Shown one piece after another: positions 49,869 through 56,956 of a stretch of 64,000 nt of DNA. How positions within the stretch are numbered: the first letter of the stretch is position 1; each line of letters begins with the position of its first letter. Source of the DNA: KBS50 sp042666615 (GTDB lineage Bacteria > Actinomycetota > Actinomycetes > Mycobacteriales > Micromonosporaceae); contig NZ_JBHTDD010000014.1 of assembly GCF_042666615.1 (NCBI RefSeq), positions 62,001 through 126,000 of the forward strand, given 5' to 3'. The notes under the pieces are model-generated. The model was not told the origin of the DNA. It searched no databases and saw only the letters and a program-made list of their open reading frames with translations. Made by a program: the position numbers and the translations under genes.

Positions 49869-52034
49869 ATGAGCGAACGCACCGAACGCACCGACGAAGC
49901 CACGCCGAGGCGCCTTCCGGAGGCCGGTACGCAGGCGCGGCGCGGCCACTGGATGAGCGCCGGGATGCCGACCGAGAAGCCGATGACCTTCGGCCCGTCG
50001 GCCCGACGGCTGCTCGGCCTGCTCGCGCCGTACCGGCTGAGCCTGGTCGTCATCATCGGCCTCGCGGTGATCAGCGTGGGCCTCAGCGTCATCGGGCCAC
50101 GGGTCCTCGGCTGGGCCACCGACATCATCTTCTCCGGCGTCATCGGCAAGCAGCTGCCGCCGGGGACGACCGCGGAGCAGGCCGCCGAAGGCGCTCGGGT
50201 GTCGGGCAACGGCACGTTCGCCGACATGCTCTCCGGGATGCACGTGGTGCCCGGGGTCGGGATCGACTTTCCCCTGCTGTCCCAGGTGCTGGCGCTGGCT
50301 CTCGGCCTGTTTGTCGTATCCAGCCTGCTCGGCTGGTGGCAGGGCTACCTGCTCACCGGAGTGGTGCAACGGGCCATCCTGCGGCTGCGGGCGGACGTCG
50401 AGGACAAGCTCAACCGCCTGCCGTTGCCGTACTTCGACCGGCAACCGCGCGGCGAGTTGCTCAGTCGGGTCACCAACGACATCGACAACGTCGGGCAGAG
50501 TCTCCAGCAGACCCTGAGCCAGTTGCTCACGTCGCTGCTCACCGTGGTCGGCGTACTCGTGATGATGTTCGTGGTGTCCCCGTTGCTGGCGCTTATCGCG
50601 CTGGTCGCCGTGCCGTTGTCGGTGCTGGTCACGCAGCGGATCGCGAAGCGCTCGCAGAAGCAGTTCATCGCGCAGTGGACGCACACCGGGGCGTTGAACG
50701 CCCAGATCGAGGAGGCGTACACCGGGCACGAACTGGTGAAGGTCTTCGGCCGGCAGCGGGAGGTGGAGGCGGCCTTCGCCGACAAGAACGAGGAGCTGTT
50801 CCGGGCCAGCTTCGGTGCCCAGTTCGTGTCGGGAATCATCATGCCGGCGATGATGTTCATCGGGAACCTCAGTTACGTGGCGATCGCGGTCGTCGGCGGG
50901 CTGCGGGTGACCTCCGGGGCGATGACCCTCGGTGAGGTGCAGGCGTTCATCCAGTACTCCCGGCAGTTCACCCAGCCGCTGACCCAGGTGGCCTCGATGG
51001 CGAACCTGCTCCAGTCCGGGGTGGCCTCCGCGGAGCGGGTGTTCGCCGTGTTGGACGCCGGCGAACAGCGTCCCGACCCGAGCGTCGCGGCCCGGGTGAG
51101 CGACCCGCACGGCCGGGTGGAGTTCGAGCGCGTCTCGTTCCGGTACGAGCCGGACAAGCCGTTGATCGAGGACCTTTCGCTGGTCGCCGAGCCGGGCCAC
51201 ACGGTGGCGATCGTCGGTCCGACCGGCGCGGGCAAGACCACCCTGGTCAACCTGATCATGCGGTTCTACGAACTGGACGCCGGCCGGATCACGCTGGACG
51301 GTGTCGACATCACCGCCATGCGCCGGGACGAGTTGCGCGGGACGATCGGCATGGTGCTGCAGGACGCCTGGCTGTTCGGTGGGACGATCCGGGAGAACAT
51401 CGCGTACGGCAATCCCGAGGCGAGCGAGGAGCAGATCCTCGCGGCCGCCCGGGCGACGTTCGTGGACCGGTTCGTACGCAGCCTCCCAGAGGGCTATGAC
51501 ACCGTGATCGACGAGGAGGGCAACAACGTCAGCGTCGGCGAGCGGCAACTGATCACGATCGCCCGGGCCTTCCTCGCCGACCCCGCGCTGCTCATCCTCG
51601 ACGAGGCGACCAGTTCGGTGGACACCCGCACGGAGGTGTTGCTCCAGCACGCGATGGCGGCCCTGCGAACCGACCGGACCAGCTTCGTGATCGCGCACCG
51701 GCTCTCCACCATCCGCGACGCCGACCTGATCCTGGTGATGGAGCAGGGCCGGATCGTGGAGCAGGGGACGCACGACGAACTGCTCGCCGCGCGGGGCGCC
51801 TACCACCGGTTGTACCAGGCCCAGTTCACCCAGGCCGCGGTCGATCTCGACGCCGAACTGCCGACCGGAGGGGGACCGGCCGGGGCGGTGCCGGCCGGGG
51901 CGGTGCCGGCCGGGGCGGTGCCCGGCGTCACGCCGGGCGGCCCACGCCGCGCGGGCGGCTCGGCCGAAGGCGGCTCGGGTGAGAGCGACACGGAAACCAC
52001 GGAGGTACGCCCCAAGGCCCCGATCGGCCCCTAG
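49698..52034 (+). CDS. ABC exporter half-transporter B (catalytic ATP site)
   Basis: ABC exporter half of 778 residues. An unusual N-terminal extension contains the repeated unit MSERTERSEGREPMPSQPG three times, then six helices, a large extracytoplasmic loop near residues 155-180, and an ATPase domain with Walker A GPTGAGKTT, signature VSVGERQL, Walker B LLILDEATSSVD and H-loop AHRLS. The Glu is intact but the signature is degenerate, complementing half A. The tail carries a fivefold-codon repeat (PAGAV). The start could be any of four repeated ATGs. Confidence 0.93.
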   Translation: MSERTERSEGREPMPSQPGMSERTERSEGREPMPSQPGMSERTERSEGREPMPSQPGMSERTERTDEATPRRLPEAGTQARRGHWMSAGMPTEKPMTFGPSARRLLGLLAPYRLSLVVIIGLAVISVGLSVIGPRVLGWATDIIFSGVIGKQLPPGTTAEQAAEGARVSGNGTFADMLSGMHVVPGVGIDFPLLSQVLALALGLFVVSSLLGWWQGYLLTGVVQRAILRLRADVEDKLNRLPLPYFDRQPRGELLSRVTNDIDNVGQSLQQTLSQLLTSLLTVVGVLVMMFVVSPLLALIALVAVPLSVLVTQRIAKRSQKQFIAQWTHTGALNAQIEEAYTGHELVKVFGRQREVEAAFADKNEELFRASFGAQFVSGIIMPAMMFIGNLSYVAIAVVGGLRVTSGAMTLGEVQAFIQYSRQFTQPLTQVASMANLLQSGVASAERVFAVLDAGEQRPDPSVAARVSDPHGRVEFERVSFRYEPDKPLIEDLSLVAEPGHTVAIVGPTGAGKTTLVNLIMRFYELDAGRITLDGVDITAMRRDELRGTIGMVLQDAWLFGGTIRENIAYGNPEASEEQILAAARATFVDRFVRSLPEGYDTVIDEEGNNVSVGERQLITIARAFLADPALLILDEATSSVDTRTEVLLQHAMAALRTDRTSFVIAHRLSTIRDADLILVMEQGRIVEQGTHDELLAARGAYHRLYQAQFTQAAVDLDAELPTGGGPAGAVPAGAVPAGAVPGVTPGGPRRAGGSAEGGSGESDTETTEVRPKAPIGP

Positions 52035-52041
52035 GGCCTCG

Positions 52042-52125
52042 CTCCCCGCAGATCTTGTAGTTGCGGCTCCGGAATAAGCGGCGAAAGACGCGAATAGCCA
52101 GCCCAAACTTCAAGATCGCGGGGAG
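52042..52125. terminator. Inverted repeat between converging ABC and thrS-like genes
   Basis: CTCCCCGC (52042-52049) and GATCTTG (52051-52057) pair with 52118-52125 and 52111-52117, and further partial pairing continues inside. It lies eight bases after the ABC stop and 21 bases from the synthetase stop, so it is a likely bidirectional terminator. Confidence 0.65.
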
Positions 52126-52145
52126 GGTCAGGGGGTGGGGCGGGG

Positions 52146-53336
52146 TTAGGCGGGAGTGGTGGCGGCGGTGATGAAACGGCGGGCCTCGGCGACCGGCATC
52201 GGCGGCAGGTTCCGGCCGTCCCGCAACCGCAGCGCCACCTCCCCCGCGTCCACCTCCCGGGCACCCAGCACCGCGAGGTGTGGCACCTTTGCCGCCCGCC
52301 GGATCCGGGCACCGAGCGAGCCGTCGACCGCGAGTTCGGCACGCAGCCCGGCGGCGACGCACTCCCGCACGAATCCGGCGGCGGCGTCGACCTGCTCCGG
52401 CCCCACCGGCAACGCCACCACCTGCACCGGGGCGTACCACGCCGGGAACGCGCCGGCATGCTCCTCGATCAGGTACGCGAACAGCCGTTCCATGCTCCCC
52501 ACGAGACTGCGGTGCACCATCACCGGACGCTGCCGGCCGCCGGCGGAGTCGACGTAGGACAGGTCGAACCGTTCCGGCTTGTCGAAGTCGAGTTGCACGG
52601 TGGACAGGGTCTGCTCCCGACCCGCCGCGTCCACGACCTGTATGTCGATCTTCGGACCGTAGAACGCCGCCTCCCCGGGCCCCTCCTCGTAGTCGGAGCC
52701 GGCCAACGCGGCCCGCAGCAGGTCCTCCGCCCGGCGCCACTGGTCGTCGTCGCCCACGTACTTCTCCCCCGGCCCGCGCAGCGACAGCCGGAACCCGGCG
52801 GGCCGCACCCCGAGCGCGGCGTGGGCCTGCCGGATCAGGTCGAGCACCTCGGCCACCTCCGCCCCGACCTGGTCGAGGGCGCAGAAGTTGTGCGAGTCGT
52901 TCAGGTTCATCGCCCGGACCCGGCTCAGGCCGCCGAGCACGCCGGAGCGCTCCGAGCGGTACTGGCCGCCGATCTCGGCGATCCGCAGCGGCAACTCGCG
53001 ATAGGACCGGCCGCGCGCCCGGTACACCAACGCGTGGTGTGGACAGAGCGCCGGCCGCAGCAGCAGTTCGTCGTCCTCCGACAGCCGCATGCCGGGGAAC
53101 ATGTCGTCGGTGAAGTAGCCCAGATGTCCGGAGAGTTCGAAGAGTTCCCGCCTACCCAGCGGTGGCGAGTAGACGTGCTGGTAGCCGGCCCGGCGTTCCA
53201 GTTCCCGGACGTACTCCTCGACGGCGTGCCGGGCCGCCGCGCCGGCCGGCAGCCAGATCGGCAGGCCGGCGCCGCTCAGCGGATCGCTGTGGAACAGGCC
53301 CAGCTCGCGGCCGAGCTTGCGGTGGTCGATCATCAT
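52146..53336 (-). CDS. Threonyl-tRNA synthetase, minimal form without editing domain
   Basis: Class II synthetase of 396 residues: catalytic core plus anticodon-binding domain. The N-terminal TGS and editing domains of standard 640-residue ThrRS are absent. Zinc ligands are kept (Cys in LRPALCPHH, His in NDSHNFC, His in VMVHRSLVGS). YRSERSGVLGGLSRVRAMNL is motif 2, YGPKIDIQVVD the ATP/Thr pocket and RPVMVHRSLVGSMERLFAYL motif 3. AAGGAG sits just before tandem ATGs at 53336 and 53333; the second has the better spacing. A Thr-rich leader peptide and terminator precede it. Confidence 0.88.
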   Translation of the reverse strand: MMIDHRKLGRELGLFHSDPLSGAGLPIWLPAGAAARHAVEEYVRELERRAGYQHVYSPPLGRRELFELSGHLGYFTDDMFPGMRLSEDDELLLRPALCPHHALVYRARGRSYRELPLRIAEIGGQYRSERSGVLGGLSRVRAMNLNDSHNFCALDQVGAEVAEVLDLIRQAHAALGVRPAGFRLSLRGPGEKYVGDDDQWRRAEDLLRAALAGSDYEEGPGEAAFYGPKIDIQVVDAAGREQTLSTVQLDFDKPERFDLSYVDSAGGRQRPVMVHRSLVGSMERLFAYLIEEHAGAFPAWYAPVQVVALPVGPEQVDAAAGFVRECVAAGLRAELAVDGSLGARIRRAAKVPHLAVLGAREVDAGEVALRLRDGRNLPPMPVAEARRFITAATTPA

Positions 53337-53431
53337 GTTCTCCTTCGGGTACGCCCGGAGCAGCCGACCCGCGCGTCCCGCGCGCTGCCGGCCCCGCTCC
53401 GGATCCGCGCCCCGGTCGAGAGAACGACGAA

Positions 53432-53456
53432 GCCCCGGAACGGATCGTCCCGGGGC
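53432..53456 (-). terminator. Attenuator hairpin upstream of the thrS-like gene
   Basis: Read on minus, GCCCCGG (53456-53450) pairs with CCGGGGC (53438-53432), with ACG/CGT pairing inside, and is followed by TTCGTCGTTCTCTC, a moderately T-rich run. It starts 16 bases after the leader-peptide stop and 95 bases before the synthetase start. Confidence 0.65.
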
Positions 53457-53472
53457 CTGTGTGACGGATGCG

Positions 53473-53529
53473 TCAGCGCGGCACGCCGGGGATTCCCGGC
53501 GTCGTCGTGACCATTGCCGCGTTAACCAT
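53473..53529 (-). CDS. Threonine leader peptide of the thrS-like operon
   Basis: Open frame of 18 codons reading MVNAAMVTTTPGIPGVPR. Three consecutive ACG threonine codons (53508-53500) are followed at once by a hairpin. The ATG lies seven bases after a TAGCGT -10, so the mRNA probably begins at the leader start codon. The combination with the downstream terminator hairpin and a threonyl-tRNA synthetase gene is the classic layout of ribosome-mediated attenuation: shortage of charged tRNA-Thr would stall ribosomes at the Thr codons and favour read-through. Confidence 0.65.
   Translation of the reverse strand: MVNAAMVTTTPGIPGVPR
53484..53501 (-). promoter_or_regulatory. Pause hairpin next to the Thr codons
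   Basis: CGCCGGG and CCCGGCG (53501-53495 and 53490-53484 on minus) form a 7-bp stem with a four-base loop, touching the last Thr codon. Its 3' arm contains CCCGG, which could instead pair with the CCGGG in the terminator's 5' arm as an antiterminator. Confidence 0.5.
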
Positions 53530-53536
53530 GTCCCGG

Positions 53537-53542
53537 ACGCTA
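53537..53542 (-). promoter_or_regulatory. -10 box of the threonine leader transcript
   Basis: Read on minus, TAGCGT ends seven bases before the leader-peptide ATG at 53529. Confidence 0.5.
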
Positions 53543-53613
53543 GGCGGCCGGGTATCCCGTCGCAAGGCATTTACCGCGGATAGGCCGAGACCCGTGGCGG
53601 CCCGCCGCGCACA

Positions 53614-53660
53614 GATCATGGACACTTTCCGTTCGGATACGACGGTACGTGTCCATGATC
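53614..53660. repeat. Inverted repeat in the thrS-like / FGE-like divergent region
   Basis: GATCATGGACAC (53614-53625) and GTGTCCATGATC (53649-53660) are exact complements around a 23-base spacer. It lies 24 bases before the FGE-like start, in a region of divergent promoters, so it may be a protein site or a member of the palindrome family with GATC ends. Confidence 0.65.
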
Positions 53661-53683
53661 CGCACAGGTTGGATTGGTGAGCG

Positions 53684-54334
53684 ATGATCAGCATCCCGGC
53701 GGGGCGGGTGACGCTGTCGGACCGGCGGACCCAGCGCAGCTGGACGGTCGAGCTGCGGCCGTACCGGATCGCGGTCCATCCGGTCACCCAGACCGAGTAC
53801 GAGCTGGTTACCGGGGAACGCCCGAGTGCGTTCCGGGGTGATGCGCTGCCCGTCGAAAGCGTGTCCTGGTGGGACGCGATCCAGTTCTGCAACGCCCGGT
53901 CGGTCCGGGAGGGGTTGACCCCCGTGTACCACGCACACGCCGACGGGGAAGGGGTCGACTGGGACACCTCCGCCGACGGCTACCGGCTGCCCACCGAGGC
54001 CGAATGGGAGTACGCCTGCCGCGCCGGCACCACCGGACCTCGCTACGGCCCGCTTGACGAGATCGCCTGGTACCGCGGCAACTCCGGCGAGCGGATCCAC
54101 GACGTGGGCGGCAAGCGACCCAACCCGTGGGGCCTGTACGACATGCTGGGCAACGTGTGGAACTGGTGCTGGGACATCTACGACGCCGAGGTGTACGGGA
54201 GCTACCGGGTGCTGCGCGGCGGCGGATGGTTCGACGAACACTGGAGTTGCCGCGCCTCCGTGCGGCGGCGCAGCCATCCGACCTTCCACACCGACGACGT
54301 GGGGTTCCGCGTCGTCCGCTCGGGCGCGGACTGA
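53684..54334 (+). CDS. FGE/SUMF1-domain protein lacking one copper Cys
   Basis: Protein of 216 residues in the formylglycine-generating-enzyme/sulfatase-modifying fold. Motifs are VTQTEYELVTGERPS, PVESVSWWDAIQFCNARS, YRLPTEAEWEYACRAGT, NPWGLYDMLGNVWNWCWD and VLRGGGWF followed by DEHWSCRA, ending GFRVVRSG. True FGE has two Cys in the last block; here the first is Asp and only the second remains. It is therefore probably not a sulfatase-activating oxidase but a related-fold enzyme of unknown substrate. No sulfatase gene is nearby. The ATG at 53684 has only a weak GGTGAG box. Confidence 0.85.
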   Translation: MISIPAGRVTLSDRRTQRSWTVELRPYRIAVHPVTQTEYELVTGERPSAFRGDALPVESVSWWDAIQFCNARSVREGLTPVYHAHADGEGVDWDTSADGYRLPTEAEWEYACRAGTTGPRYGPLDEIAWYRGNSGERIHDVGGKRPNPWGLYDMLGNVWNWCWDIYDAEVYGSYRVLRGGGWFDEHWSCRASVRRRSHPTFHTDDVGFRVVRSGAD

Positions 54335-54360
54335 GCCGAGACCGCCGACGCTGGCACGGC

Positions 54361-54465
54361 CGGGCCGGGCCGGGCCGGGTCGGGTCGGGCCGGGCCGGGC
54401 CGGGTCGGGTCGGGCCGGGCCGGGCCGGGTCGGGTCGGGCCGAGTCGAGTCGAGTCGAGTCGAGT
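54361..54465. repeat. Pentanucleotide microsatellite array
   Basis: Twenty-one uninterrupted pentamers: 16 of CGGGC/CGGGT, then five of CGAGT. The CGGGC/T units follow a higher-order pattern C-C-C-T-T, a 25-bp unit repeated three times plus one. It starts 26 bases after the FGE-like stop. Such arrays expand and contract readily and in this frame would read through on the + strand. Confidence 0.9.
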
Positions 54466-54788
54466 CGCAGCGTGGACAGACCGCGGGCGCGGAACAGACG
54501 GCGGGCGCGGAACGGCCGTGGCGCGGGCCGCCGGCGCGGGACCCGCCGACGGCCCGGGGCGCGTCAGCGACGTCCGAAACGGGGGACCCGCCGTCGCCCG
54601 CGCGCACCTGCCCCCACGGTACGCCGGTCGAGGGACGCGCCGCCTACCCGCGACGGCGGTTTCGACGCCGCGCTTGGGTGGCATGGGGACGCGTGTCCGG
54701 CGTCACCTCCAGGTGGGCCGGTCGATCGGGCGAAGGACGACGGTCCACCATCGAGACACGCCATCCGTACCCGCCGAAGGCGGCCACC
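54466..54788. other. Intergenic region before the DedA gene
   Basis: I see no convincing gene in these 323 bases, though GC-rich frames stay open. It contains a short direct repeat (GCGGGCGCGGAAC at about 54483 and 54501). No clear -10 box for the DedA gene is visible. Confidence 0.5.
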
Positions 54789-55532
54789 GTGCCAGAACTG
54801 CTGAGCACTGCCAGCATGCCGATGTACGCGTACCTGCTGCTGCTCGGCCTGCTGGTGCTGGACGCCTTCGTCCCGCTGGTGCCCACCCAGGCGCTGATGA
54901 TCACCGCGGGCGCGCTCACCGCGTACGGCCAGCTGAGCCTGCCCTCGACGATCGCCGTCGCCGCGGTCGGCGTGATCGCCGGCGACCTCTGCTGCTACCT
55001 GCTCGGCCGGGCCCGACCGCACGGCGAACCCGGCGGCTACCGGCCCCGGCACGTCCGGCGCGGCCGGGCCACCCGACTCGCCGGGGTGCTACGCCGCCCC
55101 GGGCCACTGACGCTGCTGGTGTGCCGGTTCGTGCCGGGCGGCCGGATGACCGCCTGCTTCCACGCCGGTCGGACCCGGTATCCGGTCCGATCGTTCCTGG
55201 GCTTCGAGGCGCTGGCGGCGCTCGGCTGGGCCGGCTACGGCGGCCTGGTGGGCAACCTGGGCGGCACCGCCGTCGCCGGATCGGGCTGGCGGCTGGCGCT
55301 GGTGGCCACCGCGGCGGCCGGCACCTTCGCCACCCTCGGCTGGGCGCTCACGGTGCTCGCCGGCCGGCGTACGGGCACCTCGGACGACGACACCCACGGA
55401 CCCGCGCCGGCCACCGGCGACGTCGATGCCGGGCCCGACGGCGGCGGACCCGGTCCCGCTACTCCGGCTCGTGCAACATCAACTGACGGGCCGCCTCGGT
55501 CAGCGATCCGGACAACGACGGATAGATCGTGA
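54789..55532 (+). CDS. DedA-family membrane protein
   Basis: Membrane protein of 247 residues; DedA proteins act in membrane homeostasis and undecaprenyl-phosphate or lipid flipping. LLGLLVLDAFVPLVPTQALM with AGDLCCYLLGR is the conserved N-terminal half, and the VCRFVPGGRMTACFHAGRTR motif carries the key Arg residues. About five hydrophobic segments and a 45-residue Gly/Asp/Pro tail follow. The GTG at 54789 is preferred for length; an ATG at 54816 is possible. The 3' end overlaps the converging lpdA by 74 bases. Confidence 0.8.
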   Translation: MPELLSTASMPMYAYLLLLGLLVLDAFVPLVPTQALMITAGALTAYGQLSLPSTIAVAAVGVIAGDLCCYLLGRARPHGEPGGYRPRHVRRGRATRLAGVLRRPGPLTLLVCRFVPGGRMTACFHAGRTRYPVRSFLGFEALAALGWAGYGGLVGNLGGTAVAGSGWRLALVATAAAGTFATLGWALTVLAGRRTGTSDDDTHGPAPATGDVDAGPDGGGPGPATPARATSTDGPPRSAIRTTTDRS

Positions 55533-56862
55533 TCGTGTAGGCGAGCTGGTTGACCGTCAGATGGTTCTCCACCGCCATCGTGATCGGCAGGATCAGCTCG
55601 CTGGCCTTGGGCGCCACCACCACGCCACCGATCACCTGACCGCTGGCCGGCCGGCAGAACAACTTGACGAAGCCGTCCCGCAGGTCGGCCATCTTGGCCC
55701 GGGCATTGCCCGCCAGCGGCAGCATGATCTGCCGGGCCGGCGTCTTGCCGGAGTCCACCTCGTCCTGCGACACGCCGACCGTGGCCAGTTCCGGATCGGT
55801 GAAGACGTTTGCCGACACGGTCCGCAGCCGCAGTGGCGAGACCGCCTCCCCCAGCGCGTGCCACATGGCGATCCGGCCCTGCATCGCCGCGACGCTGGCC
55901 AGGGGCAGCACGCCGGTGCAGTCACCAGCGGCGTAGACGCCCGGCACGTTGGTGCGGGACACCCGGTCCACCGTGACGTACCCGCCCTGGGCCACCTCGA
56001 CGCCGTACTCGGCCAGGCCGAGGTCCGCGGTGTTGGGGATGGAACCGACCGCCATCAGCGCGTGCGAGCCGGACACGGTGCGACCGTCGGAGAGTTCGAC
56101 CTCGACACCGCCGTCCACCCGGCGCACGGCGTTGGCCCGGGAGTTGTTCAGGATGCTCATGCCGCGCGCCCGGAACACCTGCTCGATGGCCATCGCGGCG
56201 TCGGCGTCCTCGTGCGGCATCACCCGGTCCCGGCTGGACACCAGCGTCACCTCGACCCCCATGGCCAGATAGGCGCTGGCGAACTCGGCACCGGTCACGC
56301 CGGACCCGATGACCACCAGGTGCTCGGGCAGCTCGGGCAGGTCGTACACCTGGCGCCAGGTGAGGATCCGTTCCCCGTCCGGCACCGCGGTGGGCAGCAC
56401 CCGGGGAGTCGCGCCGGTCGCGATGAGCACGGTTGCCGCGTCGACCGGGTACGGATCACCGCCGTCGGCTGGAGTGACCACCACGCGGTGGGTGTGACCC
56501 AGCGTGTCCTCGCCGAGCCGGGCTTGGCCGGTGACCACGGTGACCCCGGCCTTGAGCAGCTTGGCGTGGATGTCCGCGGACTGTGCCAGGGCGAGCCGCT
56601 TGACCCGCGCGTGCACCGCCGCCGCGTCGACGGTGACCGCCTCCAGCCCGTCCGAGTCGATCCCGAACTCCTCGGTGTCCCGATAGCCGGTGACCACCTC
56701 CGAGCTGGCGATGAAGGTCTTCGACGGAACGCAGTCGGAGAGAACGCACGCCCCACCGGCCCCCTCGGCCTCCACCACGGTGACCTCGGCGTCCAGTTGG
56801 GCGGCCACCAGGGCCGCCTCGTAACCGGCGGGGCCACCGCCGATGATCACGATCTGGCTCAC
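55459..56862 (-). CDS. lpdA: NAD(P)H-quinone reductase of the LpdA type
   Basis: Flavoprotein disulfide reductase-family enzyme of 467 residues. FAD motif IIGGGPAGYEAALVAAQL is at the N-terminus, NAD-binding GSGVTGAEFASAYLAMG in mid-protein and AAGDCTGVLPLASVAA later. A Cys pair C-VLSD-C is present, but the C-terminal His-Glu dyad of lipoamide dehydrogenase is replaced (YPSLSGSLTEAAR). That matches the mycobacterial LpdA group that reduces quinones rather than lipoamide. The GTG at 56862 has GGAGG at proper spacing; a GTG three codons earlier does not. Confidence 0.88.
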   Translation of the reverse strand: MSQIVIIGGGPAGYEAALVAAQLDAEVTVVEAEGAGGACVLSDCVPSKTFIASSEVVTGYRDTEEFGIDSDGLEAVTVDAAAVHARVKRLALAQSADIHAKLLKAGVTVVTGQARLGEDTLGHTHRVVVTPADGGDPYPVDAATVLIATGATPRVLPTAVPDGERILTWRQVYDLPELPEHLVVIGSGVTGAEFASAYLAMGVEVTLVSSRDRVMPHEDADAAMAIEQVFRARGMSILNNSRANAVRRVDGGVEVELSDGRTVSGSHALMAVGSIPNTADLGLAEYGVEVAQGGYVTVDRVSRTNVPGVYAAGDCTGVLPLASVAAMQGRIAMWHALGEAVSPLRLRTVSANVFTDPELATVGVSQDEVDSGKTPARQIMLPLAGNARAKMADLRDGFVKLFCRPASGQVIGGVVVAPKASELILPITMAVENHLTVNQLAYTITIYPSLSGSLTEAARQLMLHEPE

Positions 56863-56943
56863 CGCGTCCACCCTCCGTCACTGCTCGCTGGAACTTTCTC
56901 GTCGACACGCACCGTCGTATTCTCCCCCACCCGCCCCGCGGGC

Positions 56944-56949
56944 TATCGT
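56944..56949 (+). promoter_or_regulatory. -10 box for leaderless cyclotransferase transcript
   Basis: TATCGT ends seven bases before the GTG at 56957. Confidence 0.5.
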
Positions 56950-56956
56950 CGTCGCC

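Noticed and set aside
49443..52106. An 880-residue minus-strand frame opposite the second ABC gene
   Set aside because: Antisense shadow; the repeated GLTALASLGAFAHA segment is only the reverse reading of the 57-bp repeats.
54054..54788. Continuous + frame joining the FGE-like gene region to DedA as one long protein
   Set aside because: The upstream part overlaps the FGE-like gene in another frame and then reads the pentamer array; only the part from about 54789 has membrane-protein character.
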